Shown here in pieces: positions 47,231 through 56,539 of a stretch of 64,000 nucleotides of DNA (position 1 is its first letter; each line of letters starts with the position of its first letter). The translations under genes and the position numbers were made by a program. The stretch lies in NCBI GenBank assembly GCA_963792655.1, contig CAWBWU010000003.1, positions 186,001 through 250,000 of the forward strand. Reading direction: 5' to 3'. A model generated the notes under the pieces. The model saw nothing but the letters and a program-made list of their open reading frames with translations. It searched no databases and was not told the origin of the DNA. This DNA comes from DOZZ01 sp963792655. GTDB taxonomy: Bacteria > Acidobacteriota > Terriglobia > Bryobacterales > Bryobacteraceae.

Positions 47231-50200
47231 ATGCGTCTCGGCTGCGTGTTTCTCGGGACAGTGCTGCTGGCTGCCAGTGCGCCGGCTGAAAAAGTCCGCG
47301 TATGGGAGGGAACGCTCACCCTGCCGACTTACGAAGAGGGCGATCCCGACCCGAATCCGCCGTTTGATCAATACTCCGTCACCAAATTCAGCTACCCCTA
47401 CACGCTTCGTGAAAATCTCACGTCCGAGCGGCATCCGCATTCGTGGCGTGCCGTTTTTCTCGAGAACGAATACCTGAAGTGCTCCGTGCTGCCAGATATG
47501 GGCGGGCATGTCTACACCTGCGTGGACAAGCTCAGTGGACAGCCTATGTTCTACGCCAATCCGTCGATCAAGAAAGCAAACATCGGCTATCGCGGCGCAT
47601 GGGCAGCTTTCGGCATCGAGTTCAATTTTCCGGTCTCACACAACTGGGTCTCTCTGTCGCCGGTGCCGTACTCCATGCACACGTTGCCCGATAGCAGCGC
47701 GTCCGTTACCGTGGGCAACGTCGATCGCGTTTACGGGATGGAGTGGAGCACCGAACTGCGGCTGCAACCCGGCAGCACCGTACTGGAAGAGCGTGTCACG
47801 TTATATAACCGCAGCGACGTCCGGCACCGCTTCTATTGGTGGAACAACGCCGCCATCGAAGTCACCGATCAATCGCGCATCGTTTACCCCATGCGCTGGT
47901 CGGCTGCGCACGGTTTCGCGGATGTGGATACCTGGCCTGTAGACTCCGACTAACACGGACCTGAGTATCATCGGTAACCAGACGGTTTGGGCCGGTCTCG
48001 CGCTTTGTCCATGGCAGCCGCGAGCCGTTCATGGGGATATGGCGGCCCGACACCAACACCGGGACCGTGCACTTTGCGGATTACGCATCGCTGCCGGCCA
48101 AGAAAATCTGGTCGTGGGGTGTAGACCCCGACGGCCTCGATTGGCGCAAGGCGCTTTCGGACAACAACAGTGCGTACGCCGAAGTGCAGGCCGGTCTCTT
48201 CCGGAACCAGGAGACTTACGCGTTTTTGGAACCGCGGCAGCAGATCCAGTTCAGCGAATATTGGATGCCTGTTCGCGGAATAGGCGGAATCACCCGCGCG
48301 AACCTCGCCGGTGTATTGAATATGGAGCGTCGCGGTAGCGCTTTGTTTCTGGGCTTCAATGCAAACGAGCCCGTGAATGACGCTCACATTACCGTCAAGG
48401 ACGGTGACTCCGTAGTATTCGAGGAGCGGACCAATCTCGGGCCCGGTAAAATCTGGAACCATCTGGTGCAATCTGCGAGCGCAGGCAAGCTCACGTTTGA
48501 GTTAAGTGACTCGCGAAACAAGCTGTTGATGCGCCACCGCGAGAGCGAATATGACTGGTCGCTACCGTCAGAAATTCAAACCGGCCCTCAAAAGCACGAA
48601 CCTGTCTCCACTGTGCGCGGCGAAGATGACCGGCTTGGGCTTGCCCGTGACCAGGAGTTGAATGGCAAGCTGCTGCAAGCTGCCGCGACTTATCGCGACG
48701 CCCTCACGAAGTATCCGCAAAGCTTTAGCCTGCGGAAGGCGGCGGGCCGATTGGCAGCTTCTTTATTGCGCTACGACGAAGCTGTGCGCTACCTGACACC
48801 AGTGCACGATCAGGCGACTTCCGATCCAGAAATCGCATATTACCTGGGTCTCGCGTTCGAGGGGGCCGGGAGCACGCGGCAGGCTTTGAGTTCCTATGAG
48901 GAGGCGGCGCGCCTGCCCGCCTTCCGAGTAGCGGCGTCCCTCAAGCTGGGCGAACTGTGGGCGCGAGAGGCAGATCCGGCTCAAGCGACGCGCTGGCTGC
49001 AGAACGCTGGAAGCGATCCGCGTGCGCAGGAAGAACTCGCCGCCCTACATGGCCAACCGATGGCAGTGCCCGCCGATGCCGAGCGCCTGCTCGATCTCGC
49101 GGCGACGTACATCCGTCTAGGCTTATACGAGCGAGCCGTGGAAGCTCTGTCAGTACGACGGGCGCCTTCTCCGCCAGACCAGAGCGAACCCGGAGCGCTA
49201 CTGCCGCAAGATCATCCGCTGGTCGCCTATTACCGTGGCTACTGTCGGCAGAAGATGCATGCCAGCGGGACGGCCGATTATGCGTTGGCGTCGAAACTCT
49301 CCACCCGCTATGTCTTTCCTAACCGCGCCGAGAGTAAGCCGGTGTTGATCGCGGCAATCGATGCCAATCCGCACGACAATACCGCGCGCTACTTATTAGC
49401 CACCTGGTATTTCCAACGCGGCATGACGGACGAAGCGTTGGCGCAATGGCAGTCGGCGCGATCAAGTTCGGCCCGAATACCCGTGTTGCACGCCGACATC
49501 GGACGAGCCCTGTTGTTTGTGAAACACGATTACAAAGGCGCGCTGGACGCGTTTCGAGAAGGGCTGCCGATTGACTCTCGCAATGTGGCGCTGTACGAGG
49601 GCCTCGACCAGGCGATGAGCCTGCTGCACTCCCCGGCACACGAACGCGCTGAGATGCTCTCGAAGTATCCGGACAGCAAGACAATGCCGGCATCGCTGGT
49701 GTATGAACTGGCGCTGAACCGGGCGGAAGCCGGAGAATTCGAGGCGGCCCTGGCACTCTTCCACGATCGATTTTTCCCGCGCGAGGAAGGCGGCACCAAT
49801 GTGCGGCAGGTCTGGATTGAGGTGCGCGCGCTTCAGGCTCTGTCGCTTGCGAAGGCCGGAAATTGCGAGGCTTCGCTGAGCATCACACGACTTATTGGTG
49901 AGCCGGTGGAAGGTCTGGGCTTTACGCGGGATGGCCTCGCGCCTTTTGTCGGGTCGGCACGAACACAGTTACTTCTGGCGCAAGCGGAAAGCGCCTGCGG
50001 GCGCAAGACGGATCGCCTGATTCAGGTAGCCAAGGCTACAGGCAACTCAGAACTGATCTGGGCTCAACAGGCTGCGCGCGCCTTGCCTGGGTACGATGCC
50101 GCGGCCTGGCGGGCTCGTCTGGAAGCCGCACCCCACACTCCTGGTCCCGACGCGGAAGCCAGCATCACGACTGTGTACAACGCGGCTTTAGTGAATCAGG

Positions 50201-50304
50201 CGCTAGGCCGCACAGAAGATGCGCGGCAGCAATTTGAGCGAGTGCTGCTGCTGCCCGATCGCAATATGTCTCATCACCTGGCGCGGCTAGGGCTCGAGCA
50301 CTAA
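47231..50304 (+). CDS. exported DUF5107 domain protein with TPR repeats (two +1 frame breaks)
   Basis: A protein of about 1023 residues in total. Signal peptide, then a DUF5107 galactose-mutarotase-like beta domain (VLPDMGGHVYTCVDKLSG, GYRGAWAAFGIEFNFPVSHNW, RFYWWNNAAIEVTD, and HFADYASLPAKKIWSWG further on), then about 450 residues of TPR helices (GEFEAALALF, ARQQFERVLLLPD). Breaks lie near 47951 and 48005. Between them the middle frame reads NTDLSIIGNQTVW, and after the second GSREPFMGIWRPDTNTG, the family's expected order. It would bind sugar in the periplasm and act as a scaffold. Confidence 0.75.
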
Positions 50305-50650
50305 GCCGGCGCGTTTGGCGAGATCGTCTCGGTATCCGGGTGCCAGAACATCTTGCGGCCTGCCCAGTACGACTGAGCGGCCATGATACCGGTGACGGAA
50401 TGGGCGAAGCCCTCCCGCACTGTGGCGTTGGGCGCTTTGCGAGTGCGCACGCAATCCAGGAAATTGGCCATGTGATAAGTCACGTTGTCATCAATGAAAG
50501 TTACTGGAATTGCCGCGGAGCGCGCCCGTAAATACCGGTAGCGCGGCTCGCGGCGGCTTCCCGATTGACGCTCCAGAGATCGCACACTGCGGTCATCTCC
50601 AGGTTCGCATTTAATCTCGGTGAGCTTACGTGGGATATCTGGGTAACAAA
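50301..50650 (-). pseudogene. broken Gfo/Idh/MocA-family oxidoreductase
   Basis: Two fragments in different frames: near the 5' side EMTAVCDLWSVNREAAAS and GIYGRAPRQF, from the N-terminal NAD-binding half, and then the C-terminal end FIDDNVTYHMANFLDCVRTRK ... AQSYWAGRKMFWHPDTETI. About 250 residues between them are missing. It is a deletion remnant of a sugar dehydrogenase-type gene. The stretch 50651-51152 holds no gene I can support firmly. Confidence 0.7.
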
Positions 50651-50769
50651 GTTGTCGCATTGAGAGTGTTCGGCCATTGCCCGGTAGGAATGCGCTCGCC
50701 AGTGAGTTGTAGCTAAGTCGCTACTGGTAGTAACTACTAACAGACCAGCATTTGGCCGCCCACAAGACA

Positions 50770-50791
50770 ACTTTGTGATTCTTTGCCTTGC
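50770..50791 (+). promoter_or_regulatory. candidate DeoR-type operator upstream of the MtnK-like kinase region
   Basis: ACTTTGTGATTCTTTGCC is very like ACTTTGTGTTACTTTG in the DeoR-receptor spacer (14 of the first 16 positions), and TTGC follows in both. It is 380 nt upstream of the kinase start, but only 100 nt before the small open frame at 50870. Confidence 0.4.
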
Positions 50792-50869
50792 ATTGAATGT
50801 GTAACGACGAAGTGTTTGTTGTGCGCGAACTCCGGTCCATCCTAAACGCTGCGCGACTGCGCAGGTGGG

Positions 50870-51139
50870 ATGTGTAGTTGTGCTGGAGAATGCGTTTACG
50901 ATTTCTCATCAGCGGGCGCTGGTGTTCTCGCTGCAACTTCAGGATTCGCCCAAGATCCCGACTTGCGTCAGAAAGTCATCACAGCTAAATGGGCAGTGCA
51001 GCGGGCTCTGGAAAACGGAGATCGCGCTACCGGTGCAACAGTCTTGTCGGACCTCTACCAGAAGATGGGCCCGTCTCCATTCCCGTTTAACGTTTCCGAG
51101 CTGTGGAAACATTCGCGTTGGCATCCTCGGGAGCTATAA
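50870..51139 (+). other. unassigned 89-codon open frame, possible gene remnant
   Basis: The C-terminal two thirds read like a real protein (PDLRQKVITAKWAVQRALEN, SDLYQKMGPSPFPFNVSELW), while the first 25 residues do not. It may be the tail of a truncated gene or a small gene. It ends 13 nt before the kinase ATG. I do not recognise a family. Confidence 0.3.
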
Positions 51140-51152
51140 CAAGAAGGTTCGC

Positions 51153-52187
51153 ATGAATCCCGATAATACGTTTCCCGGAAGCTTTTTTCTAACCCCCGCC
51201 GTTGCTGCGGTGACTTCGTACCTATCCTCCATGGATTGGTTGACGCCGAATGAAGTTGTCGAGACAGTCTCGCGTGCCGGCGAAGGCAACATGAACTGTG
51301 TGCTGCGGGTGGTGACGCCCCGGCGCTCGTTCATCTTGAAGCAAGCGAGACCATGGGTGGAAAAGTATCCGAGCGTTCCGGCGCCCTGGGATCGAGCGTT
51401 GATCGAGGCTCGCTTTTATCAGGAGGTCCAGCCGCGGCAAACGGTCGCAAAGTATATGCCAAAGCTGCTGGGTGTCGACGCCAAAGACCGCCTGTTAATG
51501 CTGGAGGACCTGGGCGAGGCGCAGGATTTCACCTTCCTCTACTCGGACGGGGGAGAGCGGCTGGACGAAGCAGAGCTCAACGGTTTGATCGATTTTCTGG
51601 GTGCGCTCCACACTTCTTTTCGCGGTCCGGAACTGGCTGGTGCGTTCTCAAATATCGAGATGCGCCGGCTGAATCACGAGCACGTCTTCGCGCTTCCCCT
51701 TCGCAAAGACAACGGACTGAATCTGGACGCGATCACGCCCGGTCTCTCCGACCTGGCGCTCCGTTTGCAAACTTCCGCCCGGTACTGCGGCGAAGTTCAC
51801 ACGCTTGGTGAGCAATACCTGGATATCCTTCATGGTGTCTGCCTCATCCATGGGGACTTCTTTCCCGGAAGCTGGCTCAGAGCGGGGCAAGGCGTGTATG
51901 TGATCGACCCGGAGTTCTGTTTCTACGGCCTGCCAGAGTGGGATCTGGGAGTCATGACCGCCCACCTGTACTTCGCCCGGCAAACGCAATCCACGATAGA
52001 TCGCCTGTTCTCACGCTATGCGGAACTGGACCCGGTGGATCGGGACTTGGCACTGCAGTTCGCCGGGGTCGAGATCATGCGCCGCTTGATCGGCGTGGCC
52101 CAGCTTCCGGTGAAATTCGGCCTCGAGCGCAAGGCCGAGCTTTTGGAACTGTCGCAACGCCTGGTGTTGAAAGGCTACGCAGCATGA
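51153..52187 (+). CDS. MtnK-like APH-fold kinase
   Basis: A 344-residue small-molecule kinase of the aminoglycoside phosphotransferase fold, most like methylthioribose kinase. EGNMNCVLRV is the glycine-rich loop, FILKQARPWVEKYPS carries the ATP Lys, LIHGDFFPGSWL is the catalytic loop and VIDPEFCFYGLPEWDLG supplies the metal-binding Asp. The true substrate could be another pentose, given the nucleoside hydrolase overlapping it by 4 nt. The open frame runs upstream, but the ATG at 51153 gives the normal N-terminus. Confidence 0.82.
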   Translation: MNPDNTFPGSFFLTPAVAAVTSYLSSMDWLTPNEVVETVSRAGEGNMNCVLRVVTPRRSFILKQARPWVEKYPSVPAPWDRALIEARFYQEVQPRQTVAKYMPKLLGVDAKDRLLMLEDLGEAQDFTFLYSDGGERLDEAELNGLIDFLGALHTSFRGPELAGAFSNIEMRRLNHEHVFALPLRKDNGLNLDAITPGLSDLALRLQTSARYCGEVHTLGEQYLDILHGVCLIHGDFFPGSWLRAGQGVYVIDPEFCFYGLPEWDLGVMTAHLYFARQTQSTIDRLFSRYAELDPVDRDLALQFAGVEIMRRLIGVAQLPVKFGLERKAELLELSQRLVLKGYAA

Positions 52188-53128
52188 GGGCTTTGCTCCT
52201 GATGCTGACGGCAGCCGTTGCTTCTGCCGCGGTTCCGGTTTGGATCGACACCGACCCTTCCGTCGCCCGGGGCGGCCACGAAGTGGATGACGGGTTCGCG
52301 CTGATTCAGGCATTTCGTTCGCGTGCCCTCACGGTTCGCGGAGTGAGCGTAGTCTTCGGAAACGCGCCGCTTCGCGAAGGCTTCCCCATCGCACAGCATT
52401 TGGTCCGCGACTTCGCACCAGCGAAATTAGAGGTGACCAGCGGAGCCGCGTCGGCGAACGATCTTGGCGTTGAGACTGACGCTTCGCGCGCGTTGGCCTC
52501 GGCGTTAAGCCGCGAGAAATTGGTGATCATGATGTTGGGACCGGCGACCAACGTAGCCACCGTCCTGCGCAATCATCCGGAGCTTCGAAGCCGCATCCAG
52601 AAGATCGTTGCGGTGGCGGGCCGGCGGCCAAATCAGAGATTCTCTCCGTCGCCAAGTGCGCCGGCCTTCCGCGATTTCAATTTCGAATCGGATGCTCCGG
52701 GTTTTCAGATCCTGCTGGACGCAGGCGTTCCGCTGGTGCTGGCTCCGTGGGAGATCTCTTCCAAGGTCTGGATGCGCGCCGCCGATTTAGCCAACCTTCG
52801 ATCATCCGATGAGTCGCTCGCCTGGGTGCTGGATGCGGCGGAGGACTGGCTCGAATATTGGAAGAAGAACCTCGCCACCGAGGGCTTCAACCCCTTCGAC
52901 ACGCTGGCGATCGGCTACGTCATTTCACCCCATGGGTTTCAATGCACGCGGCTCGGCGTACGCATCGAACGACACCCGGACGACACCGTTGCGGAGATCA
53001 ACGCCCCGAATAAGGCATACCTGCTGGTTGACCCCTCATTCCCATCGGGGCAATCGGCGCTCTATTGTTCCGGAGCTCCGCCCTCGTTCCATGAGAGTCT
53101 TTTGAAACTGCTTGCCCGGCGCAAATAA
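52184..53128 (+). CDS. exported inosine/uridine-preferring nucleoside hydrolase family protein
   Basis: A 314-residue hydrolase that splits nucleosides into base and ribose. A signal peptide (MRALLLMLTAAVASAA) is followed by the Ca-binding start WIDTDPSV, and then, after a short insertion, GGHEVDDGFAL, where DD completes the metal motif; normally these are contiguous as DTDPGxDDA. MLGPATNVATVL and FRDFNFESDAPG are the other family signatures. It is translationally coupled to the MtnK-like kinase, suggesting ribose salvage from nucleosides, but its export means the sugar must be imported first. Confidence 0.85.
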   Translation: MRALLLMLTAAVASAAVPVWIDTDPSVARGGHEVDDGFALIQAFRSRALTVRGVSVVFGNAPLREGFPIAQHLVRDFAPAKLEVTSGAASANDLGVETDASRALASALSREKLVIMMLGPATNVATVLRNHPELRSRIQKIVAVAGRRPNQRFSPSPSAPAFRDFNFESDAPGFQILLDAGVPLVLAPWEISSKVWMRAADLANLRSSDESLAWVLDAAEDWLEYWKKNLATEGFNPFDTLAIGYVISPHGFQCTRLGVRIERHPDDTVAEINAPNKAYLLVDPSFPSGQSALYCSGAPPSFHESLLKLLARRK

Positions 53129-53135
53129 TTTTTCG

Positions 53136-53810
53136 CTAACTTTTTTCGCGACTGATGATTTGTTCTGCCACGGCGGTGAGGTCCGGACCAACCACATCCG
53201 GCGGTTTTACCAGCGGGAATAAGGTCTGCCCTTTCCGAGCAATGAAGCCTGCAGCGCAGCCGGCCTGCATCGCGCCCAGAATGTCCCATCCATGAGCGGC
53301 CACCAGGCGGAGCTGCCCGATTTCAACGCCCAGCCCTTCGGCGACCATGCGGTATGTCTCAGGCGCGGGCTTGTATCGCTTGATGGTATCGATCGAGAAG
53401 TTCTTTTCGAAGAACTCCGCTAATCCGGCGTTACGCACCTGCTGCTCAACGGCTTTCTGGCTGGAGTTGGTCAGAGTAACCATCCGCAGACCCGCCTTCT
53501 TCAGAATGCCGAGAGCTTGTTTCACTTCTGGATGCGCCGGCAGGTGGACGATGGCATCGAGAATCCTATTTTTCTCGACGTCTGCTACCGGTTGCGAGCG
53601 GCTGGCTCCGAGCATCTCCAGCGCGGCGCCGGCCAGCGTGCCGAAATCGAAATATGGTCCCGCGAGAGTGGCTGCTTCTGAATGCAAAAGCAGGAGCGAA
53701 AACCATTCTTTCAGCGCGTGCTTGTCACCGAACATATGCTCGAAGTAAGGATTGAGGGTCTGCACGTCCAGCAATGTCTCGTTTACGTCAAAAACAATAA
53801 TCCTTGCCAT
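53136..53810 (-). CDS. haloacid dehalogenase type II-like hydrolase (HAD superfamily)
   Basis: A 224-residue HAD enzyme. FDVNETLLDV carries the nucleophile Asp8, LRMVTLTNSSQKAV has motif II Ser/Thr, KRYKPAPETY the motif III Lys, and VAAHGWDILGAMQAGCAAGFI the acidic motif IV. This is the L-2-haloacid dehalogenase layout, though similar proteins act as phosphatases. It follows the MerA-like gene by 15 nt on the same strand, as the last gene of that operon. It is convergent with the nucleoside hydrolase gene, 7 nt apart. Confidence 0.85.
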   Translation of the reverse strand: MARIIVFDVNETLLDVQTLNPYFEHMFGDKHALKEWFSLLLLHSEAATLAGPYFDFGTLAGAALEMLGASRSQPVADVEKNRILDAIVHLPAHPEVKQALGILKKAGLRMVTLTNSSQKAVEQQVRNAGLAEFFEKNFSIDTIKRYKPAPETYRMVAEGLGVEIGQLRLVAAHGWDILGAMQAGCAAGFIARKGQTLFPLVKPPDVVGPDLTAVAEQIISREKS

Positions 53811-53825
53811 CGTTGAAGTCTCCCG

Positions 53826-55283
53826 TTAATCCGAAGAATGCAGCAGGCTGCTGATACCTTGTGTGGTGCCGCGAAGCCGTAGCATGCGCCTGATCCACGT
53901 TACTCGCGACGGCGTCAAGACACTGGTGGTGAAGACATCCGCCGCTCTGCGATTGGCGAGTGAATAGGTAGGGTACGGAAGAATCGTTGACGAGATCGCT
54001 CCCAACCCGGCCTTCGCCTCAATTGCTAGTGCATACTCGGCGATCATCTCGCCGGCGTTCGCGCCAAGGATCGAAGCACCCAGAACTTTACCTCTTGAAG
54101 TTGCGAATACCTTGACTAAACCCGCAGTTTCCGACTCGGTAATTGCGCGATCGAGTTTGGAAAAAGGGAACCGGTAAACCTGAAACTTCTCGCCTCGTCT
54201 GCGAAGCTCTTCCTCGCCGAGCCCAGCATGCGCCAGTTCAGGATCGGTGAAGGTGCACCAGGAAACGCGGTCGTCCTTCCGCGAGACAGGCAGGTGCAAG
54301 ATTGCGTTCATCACTGCAGTCTTGGCGGTGTGCTCGGCCATGTGGGTGAATAGAAATTTTCCGGTGACGTCACCGCAGGCGAAGATATTCTTTACGTTGG
54401 TCCGGCAGCGACGGTCCACCACGATGCCCTTGCCCGTCGTGCGGACACCGGCCGCCTGCAACTGAAGACTTTCGATGTTTGGCCGTCTTCCGGTAGCGGC
54501 CAGCACGGCATCCAGAGGAACCGTTTCGCCACTCTTCAGGTGCGCCAGGCCGGGTTCGAATCGATCGATCTGATCGCCCAGCCGCAGCCGCACTCCCTCA
54601 GCTTCCAGACACTGTCGCAGCATCGCTGCCAACTCCGCATCATCGTGTCCCAAGATGCTGGCGGAGCGGCCGATCACGGTGACTTCGGAACCCAGCCGTT
54701 GAAAGGCCTGGGCCATCTCAACGCCTACCGGCCCCGCCCCTAGTACCAGCAAACGCTGTGGCCTCTCCTTAAGCTCGAACAGAGTTTCGTTGGTCAGGAC
54801 CGGTACCCGATCGATACCATCGATCCTGGGAATGTCAGGCCTGCTCCCGGTCGCGATGATGAAGTAGCGCGATGTCAGAACCCGCCTGCCCGCGGTTTCC
54901 GAAGTTGTCTCGACCGAATCGCGATCCACAAAGCGAGCTTGCGCCGCGATCACTTCGACACCCAGCTTTTCCATGTTCGGTGGCGCGTCCGCGTCCTGGT
55001 ACACATGTTCGCGAATCGAGTGGACGCGCTCGATGATCCGTGCCCACTCATGCGAGGCGGGCGCTGGCTCCAGACCGTACTTTGCAGCGGAGCGCATCGC
55101 GTGCGCGACTTTGGCGGCCTTGAGCAGACTCTTGCTCGGAACGCAGCCCTGCCAGGTGCAGTCACCGCCCAGTGGCTTGTCTGAAATGAGAGCGGTCCTG
55201 GCCCCGAGGACAGCCGACATGCCGGCCGCGGTGAGGCCCGCTGCTCCGCCGCCAATCACCACCATGTCGTAATCAGTCTTCAT
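53826..55283 (-). CDS. MerA/Lpd-like FAD-dependent disulfide oxidoreductase
   Basis: A 485-residue pyridine-nucleotide disulfide oxidoreductase. VVIGGGAAGLTAAG binds FAD, GGDCTWQGCVPSK holds the redox pair Cys42 and Cys47, RLLVLGAGPVGVEMAQ binds NAD(P)H and NIFACGDVTGKF is the second FAD motif. The C-terminal His-Glu pair of lipoamide dehydrogenase (HPT-SE) is replaced by YPTYSLANRRAAD, as in mercuric-reductase-like relatives. No Cys pair lies at the C-terminus, so true mercuric reductase is unlikely. The ATG at 55283 overlaps the DUF547 gene stop. Confidence 0.88.
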   Translation of the reverse strand: MKTDYDMVVIGGGAAGLTAAGMSAVLGARTALISDKPLGGDCTWQGCVPSKSLLKAAKVAHAMRSAAKYGLEPAPASHEWARIIERVHSIREHVYQDADAPPNMEKLGVEVIAAQARFVDRDSVETTSETAGRRVLTSRYFIIATGSRPDIPRIDGIDRVPVLTNETLFELKERPQRLLVLGAGPVGVEMAQAFQRLGSEVTVIGRSASILGHDDAELAAMLRQCLEAEGVRLRLGDQIDRFEPGLAHLKSGETVPLDAVLAATGRRPNIESLQLQAAGVRTTGKGIVVDRRCRTNVKNIFACGDVTGKFLFTHMAEHTAKTAVMNAILHLPVSRKDDRVSWCTFTDPELAHAGLGEEELRRRGEKFQVYRFPFSKLDRAITESETAGLVKVFATSRGKVLGASILGANAGEMIAEYALAIEAKAGLGAISSTILPYPTYSLANRRAADVFTTSVLTPSRVTWIRRMLRLRGTTQGISSLLHSSD

Positions 55284-56377
55284 GCCGCTTGCCGGCCGAT
55301 CTGGCCCCGCACCTTGCGGACGGTTGACCAGATGCCGAGAGCGAGCATTCCGGCGATGAAGACGTAGACCCAAACGGGAATGTTCTGGCCTGCGATCAGC
55401 AGGTATAGATAGGCTGAGACAAAAAAGAATGCTGCGCAAAGCAGAGGCGCGACAGCCGACCTTCCGTGCCGCAGGTTGCGGACAAGCCACGCGATCGATA
55501 ACGAGAAGAATGGAATCGCACCCACGTAGATGCCGCCGAAGATGATGGGGTTGACGTTGTAACGCTTGCCAAGCCCAAGGAACCAACCCTCGATGTCGGA
55601 CCGCAGGTAGCCATTCCGGACATAGTCAATGTAGAAGTCGAGTCCGGAATAAGAAGCCCCCAGCGAACCTGTGTCATTCAATCCCCAGTTGTATTTCTGG
55701 TATTTCAGTTTGTACGAGAGTGCAAAAGATTTCGGCGGCGCAAATTTTTCGATAACCGCCGGCACACCGCCAATCTTCTGGAAATCCCCGGCGTACCACT
55801 GGAAGATCTTGCTCACCCTGGCCAATTGGTTCTCAGGCAGAAACTGGTTGCGAGAAGGCTCGGCCAACCAGGCCCGGAAGTTGTCATTCAGTTGATCGTT
55901 CAGGGATGCCGCAGTGTACGCCTCGCGCCGGAGAGGCGGACAACTTCGGGCGGCACAGACCAGCGCGCCATGAATGCGTGGGTCACCCAAATTGCGAAGA
56001 CGGGTTTCAATGCTGTCGAGCGACTCTGTCTTCCCGTTCACCCGGTGTCGCGCAACGCGAAATGGATCCTGTGTTCTCCAGATGCTCGCCACCGGCAAGT
56101 TCGCCACGATCCAACGTACCGTCAGAGCATTGTACGCGTTGATCAACGCGGCTTTGGTGGCGTCTGCATCCATGGCAACCGGCCACGGCTGGGCGATCTG
56201 GTTCAGGTATTGGTCGAGCTCTCCCGTCCCATCCAGCTTCAGTTGTTCGTAATTCACGCGTGACTGTGCCGTTACATATTTCTGAAGGAGGGCCGTCCAC
56301 TTTGCATGGTCAAGATCCGCGCCTTTGACCGCAACGCCTATTGCAAGGCAGGCCAATATTCTAAGCATTCTGCTCAT
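55280..56377 (-). CDS. DUF547 domain protein with C-terminal membrane segments
   Basis: A 365-residue membrane protein. After a signal peptide (MSRMLRILACLAIGVAVKG) comes the DUF547 domain, with VNYEQLKLDG, AALINAYNALTVRWIV, IHGALVCAARSCPPLRREAY and LNDQLNDNFRAWL. It ends with three hydrophobic helices (PIIFGGIYVGAIPFFSLSI; PLLCAAFFFVSAYLYLLIA; WVYVFIAGMLALGIWSTV). DUF547 proteins are often adjacent to disulfide oxidoreductases and TIGR04282/04283 genes. The conserved Cys pair in CAARSC suggests a redox or thiol-linked role. The ATG at 56377 is preferred over 56398. It starts a three-gene operon. Confidence 0.82.
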   Translation of the reverse strand: MSRMLRILACLAIGVAVKGADLDHAKWTALLQKYVTAQSRVNYEQLKLDGTGELDQYLNQIAQPWPVAMDADATKAALINAYNALTVRWIVANLPVASIWRTQDPFRVARHRVNGKTESLDSIETRLRNLGDPRIHGALVCAARSCPPLRREAYTAASLNDQLNDNFRAWLAEPSRNQFLPENQLARVSKIFQWYAGDFQKIGGVPAVIEKFAPPKSFALSYKLKYQKYNWGLNDTGSLGASYSGLDFYIDYVRNGYLRSDIEGWFLGLGKRYNVNPIIFGGIYVGAIPFFSLSIAWLVRNLRHGRSAVAPLLCAAFFFVSAYLYLLIAGQNIPVWVYVFIAGMLALGIWSTVRKVRGQIGRQAA

Positions 56378-56539
56378 CGTTCGCGCCGCCCCTCGCACAT
56401 TCTCTCAGTGTACGGTTCATGAACTTCTACCCTCGATCCCGTCGCGGAACTCCGCATCGAATCACCGGGCGGCGGTTAAGCCCAAGTGCCATTGGCGGAT
56501 TGCCGACGTTTCGGAGGAGACTTGACTGAAGGAGTTCGA

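Noticed and set aside
47951..47953. TAA in the DUF5107 gene as a recoded stop.
   Set aside because: Matching sequence resumes in another frame, so this is an indel, not readthrough.
50865..51152. N-terminal extension of the MtnK-like kinase.
   Set aside because: The upstream residues do not look like protein of this family, and the ATG at 51153 gives the normal start.
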